Shown here: piece after piece, positions 24,218 through 33,182 of the stretch
Layout of the letters: each line of letters begins with the position of its first letter
Position numbering within the stretch: the first letter of the stretch is position 1
Assembly (NCBI GenBank): GCA_005239435.1
Contig: SZNP01000010.1
Span: 62,001-126,000, forward strand
Length of the DNA stretch: 64,000 bases
From: Halorussus salinisoli
GTDB lineage: Archaea; Halobacteriota; Halobacteria; Halobacteriales; Haladaptataceae
Direction: 5' to 3'
The notes under the pieces: generated by a model
What the model saw: the letters and a program-made list of their open reading frames with translations, nothing else
What the model was told of the DNA's origin: nothing
The model's database searches: none
Program-made: the position numbers and the translations under genes

Positions 24218-24277
24218 GGCTCACAGTCGGAGCGTCAGCCACAAAAAGCGGTCGTTCGGAGGCCGGTCAGCGCCGGT

Positions 24278-25414
24278 TCAGAGGCCGAGCGTGGGCACCC
24301 AGACGCTCTGGGGGAAGACGCCGACGATGGTCAGCACCGCGATGAGGAACGTGCCGACGACGATGGCCGCGGCGGGCGGGTCGAAGTGCGTGTCGGCGTG
24401 CGCGTAGAAGATTCGCTGGACGACCTCGCCAGCGAGCGCAGACACGAGACCGAAGACCGCGCCCACGACCAGCGCGGGCAGGAGCGGAATCGCGGCCGCG
24501 ACCTCTCCCGGCGGGGCCGCCGAGACGGCCATTCCGGCCGGTGCCAGCGCCAGCGCCGCCGTGCTTGCCGGTAGACTGATGTGGTGAGTCACCGGAATCT
24601 TCTCGACGCCGCAGTTGAGGAACACGAGGCTGGCCGCGCTGATGCCGAATGCGAGGAAGGGACTTCCGGTCTTGTACGCGGTGAACGCCGCGAGGATACC
24701 GACCACGAGACCGAGCACGGCGACGTTCGCCCACTTGTACTGGTGGGGGAGCCACGGCTCTACGACGAATCGGCCCTCTGCAGTTCCACCGTCTGCGGCG
24801 GGTTCGCCGCTCCCGTCGCCGTCGGCGGCCGCGGCCTCGCCGATGATGCGGCGGTCGCCGTCCTCGAACGGTTTCATGTTGAGGATGCCGCCACTGGTGT
24901 CGCCGATGATGTCGTAGCCGAAGACGAGTCGGTGAACGATAGCCGAGAGAACGACTCCCATGGCGATGGGGTCGTACGGCATTCCGGCCGTCGACGAGGC
25001 GACCGTCAGCCAGTAACCGACGACGCCGAACGCGCCGCCGACCGCCAGTACGTCGGGCTTGGTGCCCTGCGCGAACGCGATGTCCTTCGCGTTGTGGTAG
25101 TCGAATCCCGACTCCATGTATCCCTTCTTCGCGGCGTAGGCGGCCGCGGCCGCCCCGCCAGCGAAACTGATGGCTGGGGAGAACACCGGACCGAACGCGA
25201 TGGAACCGGTGATGCCGACGGCGGCGAGTTCGTTCGCCGCGCCCGCGTCCGACGCGCCGGCGACCGTCTTCCCGATGACGTTGGCCGCCTCGCCCGCGAT
25301 GACCATGAAGCCGGTGAAGATGAACGCCGGGAGTGCCCCGAGCGCCGCACCGAACGCGCCGCCCGCGAACGCCGCAAGAAGCATCTCCAGCGCCCACAGG
25401 TCGCTCCAAGCCAT
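24278..25414 (-). CDS. Polytopic membrane protein of the glycerol locus (candidate glycerol uptake)
   Basis: This 378-aa protein has about ten hydrophobic, Ala/Gly-rich segments and one acidic cytoplasmic-type loop (EAAAADGDGSGEPAADGG, residues ~200-217). It starts exactly one base after the glpK stop, so both genes share a transcript. In other haloarchaea a protein of this kind accompanies glpK and the glycerol-3-phosphate dehydrogenase genes. Because no GlpF-type aquaglyceroporin (NPA motif) is present, a role in glycerol entry or export is a reasonable inference, not a demonstrated function. Confidence 0.65.
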   Translation of the reverse strand: MAWSDLWALEMLLAAFAGGAFGAALGALPAFIFTGFMVIAGEAANVIGKTVAGASDAGAANELAAVGITGSIAFGPVFSPAISFAGGAAAAAYAAKKGYMESGFDYHNAKDIAFAQGTKPDVLAVGGAFGVVGYWLTVASSTAGMPYDPIAMGVVLSAIVHRLVFGYDIIGDTSGGILNMKPFEDGDRRIIGEAAAADGDGSGEPAADGGTAEGRFVVEPWLPHQYKWANVAVLGLVVGILAAFTAYKTGSPFLAFGISAASLVFLNCGVEKIPVTHHISLPASTAALALAPAGMAVSAAPPGEVAAAIPLLPALVVGAVFGLVSALAGEVVQRIFYAHADTHFDPPAAAIVVGTFLIAVLTIVGVFPQSVWVPTLGL

Positions 25415-26959
25415 TTACTCGTTACCTCCGTCGCGTGCCCAGTCGCGCGAGCGTTCGACCGCGTCGGCCCATCGGTCGTACATCTCGTCGGCCTCCGCTT
25501 CGGCCATCTCGACGTCGAACTCGCGGTCGACCCGCCAGTTGTTCCGGAGTTCGTCGGGGTCGTCCCAGTAGCCGACCGCGAGTCCGGCGGCGTACGCCGA
25601 CCCGAGCGCGGTGGTCTCGTCGACCTCCGGGCGGACGATTTCAGTGCCGATGACGTCGGCCTGTAACTGGCAAAGGAAGTTGTTCTTGACCGCGCCGCCG
25701 TCGACCTTGAGGCGACTCATCTCGATGCCGCTGTCGGCGACCATCGCTTCGGCCACGTCGCGGGTCTGGTAGGCGATGGATTCGAGCGTGGCGCGAACGA
25801 CGTGTTCCCGGCGGGTGCCGCGAGTCATCCCGACGATGGTGCCGCGGGCGCGCTGGTCCCAGTGGGGTGCCCCGAGACCGGTGAACGCCGGGACGACGTA
25901 GACGCCGTCGGTCGAATCGACGCTTCGCGCGAGGGTCTCGGTTTCGGCGGCGTCCTCGATGAGCGTCATGTCTTCGAGCCACTCGATGGCCGCGCCGGTG
26001 ACGAAGATGGCTCCTTCGAGGGCGTACTGGACGGGTTCGCCCGACCGCTGGAACCCGACCGTGGTGAGCAGGCCGCGGTCGCTGTCCACCGCCTCGTTGC
26101 CCGTGTTCATCAGGAAGAAGCTTCCGGTGCCGTAGGTGTTCTTCGCGTCGCCGGCGTCGAAACAGGTCTGGCCGAAGAGCGCGGCCTGTTGGTCGCCGAG
26201 GGCGCCGGCGACCGGAACCTCCGCGCCGAGGAAGCCGTCGGGGTCGGTCGTCCCGTAGTAGTCCTCGTCGCTGGAGGGGCGTACTTCGGGGAGGCAGGCC
26301 GCAGGTACGTCGAACTCCCTGAGGAGTCCGTCGTCCCAGTCCATCTCGTGGATGTCGAACAGCATAGTCCGCGAGGCGTTGGTCACGTCGGTGACGTGGT
26401 TCCCGGTGAGGTTGTAGATGAGCCAGGAGTCGATGGTCCCGAAGAGGATTTCGCCGTCGGCCGCCCGCTCTTCGAGGTCGGCAGGTCGGGCGCGCTGGGT
26501 CTTGATGGGGTCGGCGTTGTCGAGGAGCCACTCGGCCTTGGTGGCGGAGAAGTAGGCGTCGGCTTCGAGGCCCGTCTTGGCTCGAATCTCCTCGACCTTG
26601 CCTTCGGCTTCGAGTTGTTCGACCCGGTCGGTCGTACGGCGGTCCTGCCAGACGATGGCGTTGTGAACCGGCTTACCGGTGTCGCGGTCCCAGAGCAGCG
26701 TCGTCTCGCGCTGGTTGGTCACGCCGATCGCGGCGAGCTGATCGGCGGAGAGCCCTGCGTCTTCGAGTGCGGCCCGGACGACCGACTCGGTGTTCTCCCA
26801 GATTTCGAGTGGGTCGTGTTCGACCCAACCGGGTTCCGGGTATATCTGTTCGTGAGTTTCGTAAGAGTTGGCGACGACTTGGCCGCCGTGGTCGAAAACC
26901 ATGAAGCGGGTCCCAGTCGTCCCCTGGTCTATTGCTCCGACGTACGTTTCCTTGGTCAT
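25415..26959 (-). CDS. glpK: Glycerol kinase
   Basis: This is a 514-aa FGGY-family kinase at full family length. The N-terminal ATP-binding phosphate-1 motif is GAIDQGTTGTRFMVFD, and GALGDQQAALFGQTCFD and LKVDGGAVKNNFLCQLQAD match GlpK rather than other FGGY sugar kinases. It phosphorylates glycerol to sn-glycerol-3-phosphate, feeding the divergent glpABC dehydrogenase. Glycerol from Dunaliella is a main carbon source for many haloarchaea. An inverted repeat at 27010-27024 lies in its promoter region. Confidence 0.96.
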   Translation of the reverse strand: MTKETYVGAIDQGTTGTRFMVFDHGGQVVANSYETHEQIYPEPGWVEHDPLEIWENTESVVRAALEDAGLSADQLAAIGVTNQRETTLLWDRDTGKPVHNAIVWQDRRTTDRVEQLEAEGKVEEIRAKTGLEADAYFSATKAEWLLDNADPIKTQRARPADLEERAADGEILFGTIDSWLIYNLTGNHVTDVTNASRTMLFDIHEMDWDDGLLREFDVPAACLPEVRPSSDEDYYGTTDPDGFLGAEVPVAGALGDQQAALFGQTCFDAGDAKNTYGTGSFFLMNTGNEAVDSDRGLLTTVGFQRSGEPVQYALEGAIFVTGAAIEWLEDMTLIEDAAETETLARSVDSTDGVYVVPAFTGLGAPHWDQRARGTIVGMTRGTRREHVVRATLESIAYQTRDVAEAMVADSGIEMSRLKVDGGAVKNNFLCQLQADVIGTEIVRPEVDETTALGSAYAAGLAVGYWDDPDELRNNWRVDREFDVEMAEAEADEMYDRWADAVERSRDWARDGGNE

Positions 26960-27009
26960 GCGTTAGTCACCAGTGGTTGTCGCCCGCCACTACCGGGTTC
27001 ACGACACCT

Positions 27010-27067
27010 TGCGTACTTTACGCATGGTCCCGTTCTACCAGTAAACAATATTGACTTTCGTTATAAA
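27010..27067. promoter_or_regulatory. Divergent glp promoter region with inverted repeat and TATA-like box
   Basis: The 242-bp glpK-glpA intergenic region contains the perfect dyad TGCGTA-CTT-TACGCA (27010-27024), 51 nt from the glpK start. It also contains TTATAAAA (about 27060-27067), which can serve either strand. The dyad is a candidate operator for a glycerol-responsive repressor. No regulator gene is adjacent, so the bound protein is not identified. Confidence 0.45.
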
Positions 27068-27202
27068 ACTTTCGTCAGACTGCCCCGATATGGGGTGTTT
27101 TGCCGGAAATAAGTCCCGGTATGCCACTCAGAAAGGTAGTTACTCCAAGAAGACCAGTGGCGGTAAAGTGAAGTAGCGGTGGTCCTACTTTTGAGAAAAC
27201 GG

Positions 27203-28948
27203 ATGACCGCTACCACGGACGTTCTCGTTATCGGAGGGGGTTCCACCGGCACCGGCATCGCCAGAGATTTGGCGATGCGAGGGGTCGACGTCACTCTCGT
27301 CGAGAAGGGGAACCTGACTCACGGGACCACCGGGCGGATGCACGGCCTGCTCCACAGCGGCGGGCGTTACGCCGTCTCCGACCAGGCGAGCGCGAAGGAG
27401 TGCATCGAGGAGAATCGGGTCCTCCGGGACATCGCCTCCCACTGCGTCGAGGAGACCGGCGGGCAGTTCGTCCAGTTGGAGGGCGACCCCGACGAGTACT
27501 TCGAGGAGAAGTTGGAAGGCTGTCGAGAGTGCGACATTCCCGCCGAGGTGCTCACCGCCGAGCAAGCCCGCGAGGTGGAACCGTACCTCACGAAGGACGT
27601 GAAGCGCACGATTCGGGTCCCCGACGGCGCTATCGACCCGTTTCGACTCTGCGTCGCCAACGCCATCAGCGCGGAGAACCACGGTGCGCGCGTCGAGACT
27701 CACGCCGAGGTCGTGGACCTGTTGGGCGATTCGGACCGCGTCACCGGCGTGAAAATCCGCCACGAGAGCGGCCCCGGAAAGCGGTCGCACGGGCGGTCCG
27801 GCGAGACCGAGGAGATTCGCGCGGAGTACGTCGTCAACGCGACGGGCGCGTGGGCGGGACAAATCGGCGAGATGGCCGGCGTCGACATCGAGGTCCGACC
27901 GTCGAAGGGAGTGATGGTCGTGATGAACTGCCGGCAGGTCGACACGGTCGTCAACCGATGTCGACCGAAGGGCGACGCCGACATCGTCGTACCCCACGAG
28001 ACGACGGCCATCCTCGGTACGACCGACGAGGAGGTCTCCGACCCCGAGGACTACCCCGAGGAACGGTGGGAGGTCGACCTGATGATAGACGAACTGAAGC
28101 GACTCGTCCCCATCCTCGAAGAGGCCCGGACGGTCCGGTCGTTCTGGGGCGTCCGCCCGCTGTACGAACCGCCGGAGGTCGGGAGTTCGGACCCGACCGA
28201 TATCACCCGCGACTACTTCCTGCTCGACCACGAGGAACGCGACGACCTCCACGGACTCACCTCCATCGTCGGCGGGAAGTTCACCACCTACCGGATGATG
28301 GCCGAGGAGATAAGCGACCACGTCTGCGACCAACTCGGGGTCAGCGCGACGTGCCGCACTGCGGAGGTCCCCCTTCCGGGCAGCGAGGACGAATCCGTGC
28401 TCGACGCCGGAATGGACCGTTTCGGCCTGCGCTCGCCGGTCGCGCGCCGCAGTTCCCAGCGCCTCGGAAGTCGCGCGGAGGAGGTGCTCTCGGCGACCGA
28501 GCCGAACCCCGTCCTCTGCGACTGCGAAGCCGTCACTCGCGCGGAGGTTCGGGACGCCATCGACCAGTCGGGCACCGACCTCAACGCGGTCCGAATCCGG
28601 ACCCGCGCGTCGATGGGCAACTGCCAGGGCGGGTTCTGTTGCCACCGGATGGCGAGCGAACTCCACCCCGAGTTCGACGAACCGCAGGCCTACGCCGCGC
28701 TGGACGAACTGTTCGAGGAGCGGTGGAAGGGCGAGCGTCACGCCCTCTGGGGCGAACAGCTCTCGCAGGCCGCGCTCAACTACGCGCTCCACGCGACGAC
28801 GATGAACCGGGACCGCGACCCGGCCTCGGCCCGGGGCCGCAACTCGGCCGAGGGCGAGGACGCCGAACCGCTCGACTTCGGCGCGTTCGACCCGGGCGAG
28901 TCGCCGGTCTCGAATCCCGCCGCCGACGGAGGACAGCGTGGCGATTGA
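27203..28948 (+). CDS. glpA: Glycerol-3-phosphate dehydrogenase subunit A (GlpA-type)
   Basis: This 581-aa FAD-dependent subunit has the dinucleotide motif VLVIGGGSTGTGIARDLA near the N-terminus. Its C-terminal BFD-like [2Fe-2S] domain provides cysteines in VLCDCEAVTRAEV and MGNCQGGFCCHRM. It oxidises glycerol-3-phosphate to dihydroxyacetone phosphate and passes electrons through GlpB/GlpC to the quinone pool. The start at MTATTDVLV is chosen over an upstream GTG-type start because the FAD motif then sits at the normal distance. glpB overlaps its 3' end by 11 bp. Confidence 0.95.
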   Translation: MTATTDVLVIGGGSTGTGIARDLAMRGVDVTLVEKGNLTHGTTGRMHGLLHSGGRYAVSDQASAKECIEENRVLRDIASHCVEETGGQFVQLEGDPDEYFEEKLEGCRECDIPAEVLTAEQAREVEPYLTKDVKRTIRVPDGAIDPFRLCVANAISAENHGARVETHAEVVDLLGDSDRVTGVKIRHESGPGKRSHGRSGETEEIRAEYVVNATGAWAGQIGEMAGVDIEVRPSKGVMVVMNCRQVDTVVNRCRPKGDADIVVPHETTAILGTTDEEVSDPEDYPEERWEVDLMIDELKRLVPILEEARTVRSFWGVRPLYEPPEVGSSDPTDITRDYFLLDHEERDDLHGLTSIVGGKFTTYRMMAEEISDHVCDQLGVSATCRTAEVPLPGSEDESVLDAGMDRFGLRSPVARRSSQRLGSRAEEVLSATEPNPVLCDCEAVTRAEVRDAIDQSGTDLNAVRIRTRASMGNCQGGFCCHRMASELHPEFDEPQAYAALDELFEERWKGERHALWGEQLSQAALNYALHATTMNRDRDPASARGRNSAEGEDAEPLDFGAFDPGESPVSNPAADGGQRGD

Positions 28949-30257
28949 AGACGACGTGGTGGTCGTCGGCGGCGGTATCGCCGGGATGACCGCCGCGCTC
29001 GCGGTTGCCCGGGAGGGCGCGGACGTGCGCCTGCTCTCGCACAAGGACTCCACCCTGCGGAGCGCGAGCGGACTCGTGGACGTGCTGGGCTACCCGCCGG
29101 ACGAGACCGGCGAAAGCTCCGGCCCGCTCGCCGACCCCTTCGAGGCCATTCCGGAGTTACCCGACTCCCACCCCTACCGAACCGTCGGCGTCGAGGGCGT
29201 CCGCGACGCGCTCGGTCTCTTTGACGAGGTCGTCGGCGACCGCTACCGCGGCGGACACACCGACCGGAACGCGCTCGTGCCGACTCACGGCGGGTCGATA
29301 AAGCCGACCGCGCGCTACCCCGCGACCGCGGCGGCCGGACTGGCGAGCGACGACCGGAACGCCCTGCTCGTGGGGTTCGAGACCGTCACCGACTTCGACG
29401 CGCCGCTGGCGGCCGACCACCTCGTATCGGCGGGGGTCCCGTTCGCCGCGCGCGGCGCGACGATTTCGTTCCCCGGCGACTTCCGGGTGGACGCGAAGAT
29501 AACCCGGTTCGCCGACGCGCTCGACGCCGACGAGCGCGTCACGGTGCAGGGCGACGGCTACGCGACGGAACTCCCGGCCCGCGAGGCGCTCGCGGAGGCC
29601 GTGAAACCGCACCTCCGCGGCGAGGAGCGCGTGGGCTTCCCCGCGCTTCTCGGCCAACACGACACCGAGGCAGTGCGCGAGTCGCTCGAAGCCGAACTCG
29701 GCGCGGCGGTGTTCGAGGTGCCGATGGGTCCGCCGAGCCTTCCCGGGATGCGCCTCGAAGGCGCGCTCGTGGCGGCCTGCCGGGAGGCGGGCGTGCGCTT
29801 CACGACCGGGAACCCCGTCGTGGACTACGAGAGCGACGGCACGGCGGGCGGCGGGGAAATCGGGGCCGTCCGCGTCGAGCGCAACGGCGCGTCGATTCCG
29901 TTCCACGCCGACCAGTTCGTGCTGGCGACCGGCGGCCTCGTGGGCAAGGGCATCGACTCGGACCGCGAGGGCGTCGCCGAACCGATTTTCGACTGCCACG
30001 TCCCCCACTCGAGCGACCGGTACGACTGGTTCGCCGACGACGCTTTCGGCGACCACCCGTTCGCCCGGTTCGGCGTGGCGACCGACGACGACCTCCGACC
30101 GCTCGACCAGAAGGGCGAACCGGAGTTTTCGAACCTGCGCGCCGCCGGGGCGGTCCTCGGCGGGTACGACTTCGCCGCGGAGAAGTCCGGAAGCGGCGTC
30201 TCGCTCGCTACCGGGCGGGCGGCCGGGCGGGGCGCGGCGCTGGAGGTGACGAGGTAA
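28938..30257 (+). CDS. glpB: Glycerol-3-phosphate dehydrogenase subunit B
   Basis: This 439-aa flavoprotein-like subunit (VVVVGGGIAGMTAALAVA, residues 7-24) matches anaerobic GlpB, which relays electrons from GlpA to GlpC. It begins with a GTG that overlaps the glpA coding end by 11 bp; no ATG is available before the dinucleotide motif. The C-terminal FSNLRAAGAVLGGYDFAAEK block is typical of the family. glpC follows after 2 bp. Confidence 0.93.
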   Translation: MAIEDDVVVVGGGIAGMTAALAVAREGADVRLLSHKDSTLRSASGLVDVLGYPPDETGESSGPLADPFEAIPELPDSHPYRTVGVEGVRDALGLFDEVVGDRYRGGHTDRNALVPTHGGSIKPTARYPATAAAGLASDDRNALLVGFETVTDFDAPLAADHLVSAGVPFAARGATISFPGDFRVDAKITRFADALDADERVTVQGDGYATELPAREALAEAVKPHLRGEERVGFPALLGQHDTEAVRESLEAELGAAVFEVPMGPPSLPGMRLEGALVAACREAGVRFTTGNPVVDYESDGTAGGGEIGAVRVERNGASIPFHADQFVLATGGLVGKGIDSDREGVAEPIFDCHVPHSSDRYDWFADDAFGDHPFARFGVATDDDLRPLDQKGEPEFSNLRAAGAVLGGYDFAAEKSGSGVSLATGRAAGRGAALEVTR

Positions 30258-30259
30258 GC

Positions 30260-31594
30260 ATGAGTGACGCAGAACAACCGACAGACGCGAACGACGTGCG
30301 AGAGGAAGAGACCGTCGCCGACGACGAGTTCGAACCGGTGCAGGTGTTCCCCGAGAGCGAGGACATGGACCTCCGACCGGGGAGCGACGACTGTTACAAG
30401 TGCTCGACTTGCGACACCAACTGTCCGGTCGCGGAGGTGGACGACGACTTCCCCGGGCCGAAGTTCCAGGGGCCCGAGCAGTGGCGACTCAAGCGCAAGG
30501 ACGACCACGACATCGACGACTCGGTGATGTCGTGTTCGAACTGCATGCGGTGTGACTCGTCGTGTCCCTCCGACGTGCCCCTCAGCCAGATGCACAACAC
30601 GGCCCGCGGCGAGTACGTCGAAAAGCAGATGGACAAGCTCTCGCGAGAGTACGTTCGGAACCGGATTCTGGCGAACTACCGGACGATGGCCGAGCTAGGG
30701 AGCAAAGTGCCGCGCCTGACCAACTTCGTGATGGGCAACTCGCTCGTGCAGGCGTTCAACGAGAAGGTGCTGGGAATCACCTCGGAACGCGAGTTCCCCG
30801 AGTTCGCCGAGCAGACGTTCCGCGAGTGGTGGGACGAGCGAGGCGGCCCGCAGGTCCGCTCCGAGGAGAAGCGGGTCGCCTACTTCCACGGCTGTTACTC
30901 GAACTACAACACCCCGGCGGTCGGCAAGGCGATGGTTCGACTGTTCGAGTCGTTCGGCTACGAGGTCGTCGTCCCCAAGCAGCGGTGTTCGGGGACGCCG
31001 ATGTTCGCCAACGGGATGCTGGACGACGCCAAGCGGGCCGCCGGAATCAACGTCGAGAACTTTTCTGGGCTCATCGAGGAGGGCTACGACGTCATCGCCT
31101 CCTGTACCTCCTGTTCGATGTCGCTCCGCCAGGAGTACCCCGAACTGTTCAGCTACGACGGGACGGCGAGCGTCGCGGCCCACACCTACGAAGCCCTCGA
31201 ATACCTGCGTCTCCACGAGGACCTCGAAGCCGAGTTGGAGGACGCCGAGGTCGATGCAGGCGAGTTCGCCTACCACGCGCCGTGTCACGCCCGGAATCAA
31301 GGGCTCGCCGGGCAAGCGGTCGAAGTCCTCGACGGCCTCTCGGGTGCGAACGCCGAGGACGTGGGCGACTCGTGTTCCGGCATCTCGGGCACCTACGGTT
31401 GGAAGGAGGAGAAGTACGACACCTCGATGAAGATCGGTGCCGAGATGTTCGACCACATGGAGGAGACCGAGGCCGAGACCGGCATGACCGAGTGTCCGAC
31501 GTGCGCGATGCAGATGGAACACGGAACCGGCTACGAGATTCGCCACCCGCTCGAAGTGCTGGAGGAGGCTCTCGTCGACGAGGGGAGCCACTGA
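30260..31594 (+). CDS. glpC: Glycerol-3-phosphate dehydrogenase iron-sulfur subunit C
   Basis: This 444-aa protein has two [4Fe-4S] ferredoxin motifs (CYKCSTCDTNCPV and CSNCMRCDSSCPS). Two CCG (heterodisulfide-reductase-like) domains follow, with cysteines in FHGCYSNYN, RCSGTPMF, SCTSCSMSL, HAPCHARN, DSCSGISG and CPTCAMQME. An acidic N-terminal extension of ~45 residues is typical of haloarchaea. GlpC anchors the complex to membrane quinone reduction. It is the third gene of a tight glpABC operon, and an Orc1/Cdc6-like gene follows after 6 bp. Confidence 0.94.
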   Translation: MSDAEQPTDANDVREEETVADDEFEPVQVFPESEDMDLRPGSDDCYKCSTCDTNCPVAEVDDDFPGPKFQGPEQWRLKRKDDHDIDDSVMSCSNCMRCDSSCPSDVPLSQMHNTARGEYVEKQMDKLSREYVRNRILANYRTMAELGSKVPRLTNFVMGNSLVQAFNEKVLGITSEREFPEFAEQTFREWWDERGGPQVRSEEKRVAYFHGCYSNYNTPAVGKAMVRLFESFGYEVVVPKQRCSGTPMFANGMLDDAKRAAGINVENFSGLIEEGYDVIASCTSCSMSLRQEYPELFSYDGTASVAAHTYEALEYLRLHEDLEAELEDAEVDAGEFAYHAPCHARNQGLAGQAVEVLDGLSGANAEDVGDSCSGISGTYGWKEEKYDTSMKIGAEMFDHMEETEAETGMTECPTCAMQMEHGTGYEIRHPLEVLEEALVDEGSH

Positions 31595-31600
31595 GCGACG

Positions 31601-32752
31601 ATGGACCTCGAAGACCGAATCGCCCGGCGACAGACCACGCGGGACGACGGCCTGATCGTGGACCGGAGTCCGCTGAACCCCGCCGTCCACCTGACGGACC
31701 CGGTCGGTCGCGGTCCCGTCCTCGAACGCTTCCTCGACGTGCTCGACCCGGTGTTCGACCAGCGACTCCCGCCGGACGCCGCAGTCTACGGGCCGAAGGG
31801 AGCGGGGAAGTCGGCGGTCGTGAGCGCGCTGTTCACCCACCTGAACGACCAGTTCGGCCGACGCCACCAGCGAATCGGCACGACTACGCGCGCCGGAACC
31901 GCCACCGACACCATCGAGTTCGTTCACGTCGACGCCTACCGCACGACCAGCGAGTTCCAGTTCCATCACACGCTACTCGACGCCATCGTCGACGAGTCGG
32001 TCCCCCGGCGCGGGGTCGGGACCGAACGACTCCGCGAACGTGTCGTCGAGCAGTTCGCGTCGCCGACCCGGACGGCCGTCGTCGCCGTCGACCACGTCGC
32101 TGGCGAGAACTCGCCCTCCGGGGCCGACCTCCGCGAGTGGTTGACTCCGGTCGAGGACGACGTGGCGCTCGTGGTCGTCGGCCGGGCGGTTCCCGACGGC
32201 TGGAACTCGGAGACGGTCCACGTCCCCGAGTACCGACAGCACGCGCTCGTCGACATCCTGACCGAACGGGCCTCTCGGGCGTTGGCGAGCAGCGCCCTCA
32301 GACACGGACAGGCCCGGCACGTCGCGGAGTGGGCAAGCGGCGACGCCCACGACGCCCTCGCCGCCACGTTCGGTGCGGCCGAACTCGCCGACGAGGACGG
32401 TGCCGACCGAATCCGCGCGACCGACGTCGACGCCGGAATCGACGACGTGCCGGACGACGGCATCCACGTCGGGCGGGTCTTCGCCTTGCCGGAGAACCGG
32501 CGGAAGGTCCTCTCGGAACTCCTGTCGCTCGACGCGACCCCGCCCATCGACGAGGCGGCCAGCGCCATCGCGGAGCGCTCGGACCTGTCGGCGGCGACCG
32601 TCAAACGTTTCCTGTACGAACTCGCGGAGCGAGGCGTCCTCGAACGAGTTCAGACGGACTCGACCGACGGGAGCGGCCGACGTCCCAGTCGCGTCGAACC
32701 GCGGTTCCCGACGCTCCCGTTCCGCCGCGTCGACGGTGAGCGTCGGGCGTAG
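31601..32752 (+). CDS. Orc1/Cdc6-like AAA+ ATPase with altered Walker B
   Basis: This 383-aa protein has Orc1/Cdc6 organisation. An N-terminal arm (LIVDRSPLNPAVHL), Walker A GPKGAGKS (residues 64-71), an AAA+ lid region and a C-terminal winged helix (DEAASAIAERSDLSAATVKR) are visible. The Walker B strand reads AVVAVDHVAGEN, lacking the D-E pair of active initiators, so ATP hydrolysis is probably impaired. It follows glpC by 6 bp, apparently in the glycerol operon and without an adjacent origin-like repeat array. It is more likely a regulator or accessory protein than a chromosomal initiator. Confidence 0.72.
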   Translation: MDLEDRIARRQTTRDDGLIVDRSPLNPAVHLTDPVGRGPVLERFLDVLDPVFDQRLPPDAAVYGPKGAGKSAVVSALFTHLNDQFGRRHQRIGTTTRAGTATDTIEFVHVDAYRTTSEFQFHHTLLDAIVDESVPRRGVGTERLRERVVEQFASPTRTAVVAVDHVAGENSPSGADLREWLTPVEDDVALVVVGRAVPDGWNSETVHVPEYRQHALVDILTERASRALASSALRHGQARHVAEWASGDAHDALAATFGAAELADEDGADRIRATDVDAGIDDVPDDGIHVGRVFALPENRRKVLSELLSLDATPPIDEAASAIAERSDLSAATVKRFLYELAERGVLERVQTDSTDGSGRRPSRVEPRFPTLPFRRVDGERRA

Positions 32753-32765
32753 GGGAGACGCTCGG

Positions 32766-33182
32766 TCATCGACCGACGCCGACCGGGGAGTCGGGAGCCT
32801 CGGACACCAACCAGAGACCGACGAGAGCGGCGACTGCGTCGACGGCCGCGACCAGTGTTGCGGTCGTTCGGAACGGGCGGTGCCACGGTCCCGCGCGAAC
32901 CGCGTCCACGTGGTCGGGGTTGGGCACGCCGAAGTGGAAGTAGAGGCCGAACGCCAGCGACGCCGCCATCGAGACGGCGATCAGCCACGCCCCTCCTCTC
33001 GGTCGTCCGTGCCAGAGCAACCCGAACGCGACCAGCGGTGCGAGTACGACCACGGCGAAGACGAACGCCCACTGCCACGTCGCCAGCGGGACCGGAGCCG
33101 CGAGGTGCGGAACGCCGTGCGCGAGATTGGCGACGAGGTGGAGACCGACCGCGAGCGCCGCGACCTGCAGTTCGCGCGCCAT
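32766..33182 (-). CDS. Four-span membrane protein, unknown function
   Basis: This 138-aa protein has four hydrophobic segments (for example LQVAALAVGLHLVANLA, WAFVFAVVVLAPLVAFGLL, ATLVAAVDAVAALVGLWLV). Histidines recur within or near the helices (GVPHLAAPV, YFHFGVPNPDH), which may hint at cofactor or metal binding. It begins one base after the stop of the epimerase gene on the same strand, so they are probably co-transcribed. I recognise no family. Confidence 0.7.
   Translation of the reverse strand: MARELQVAALAVGLHLVANLAHGVPHLAAPVPLATWQWAFVFAVVVLAPLVAFGLLWHGRPRGGAWLIAVSMAASLAFGLYFHFGVPNPDHVDAVRAGPWHRPFRTTATLVAAVDAVAALVGLWLVSEAPDSPVGVGR

Noticed and set aside
31601..32752. Replication origin beside the Orc1/Cdc6-like gene
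   Set aside because: No AT-rich unwinding region or repeated origin boxes are seen next to the gene, and Walker B is altered.
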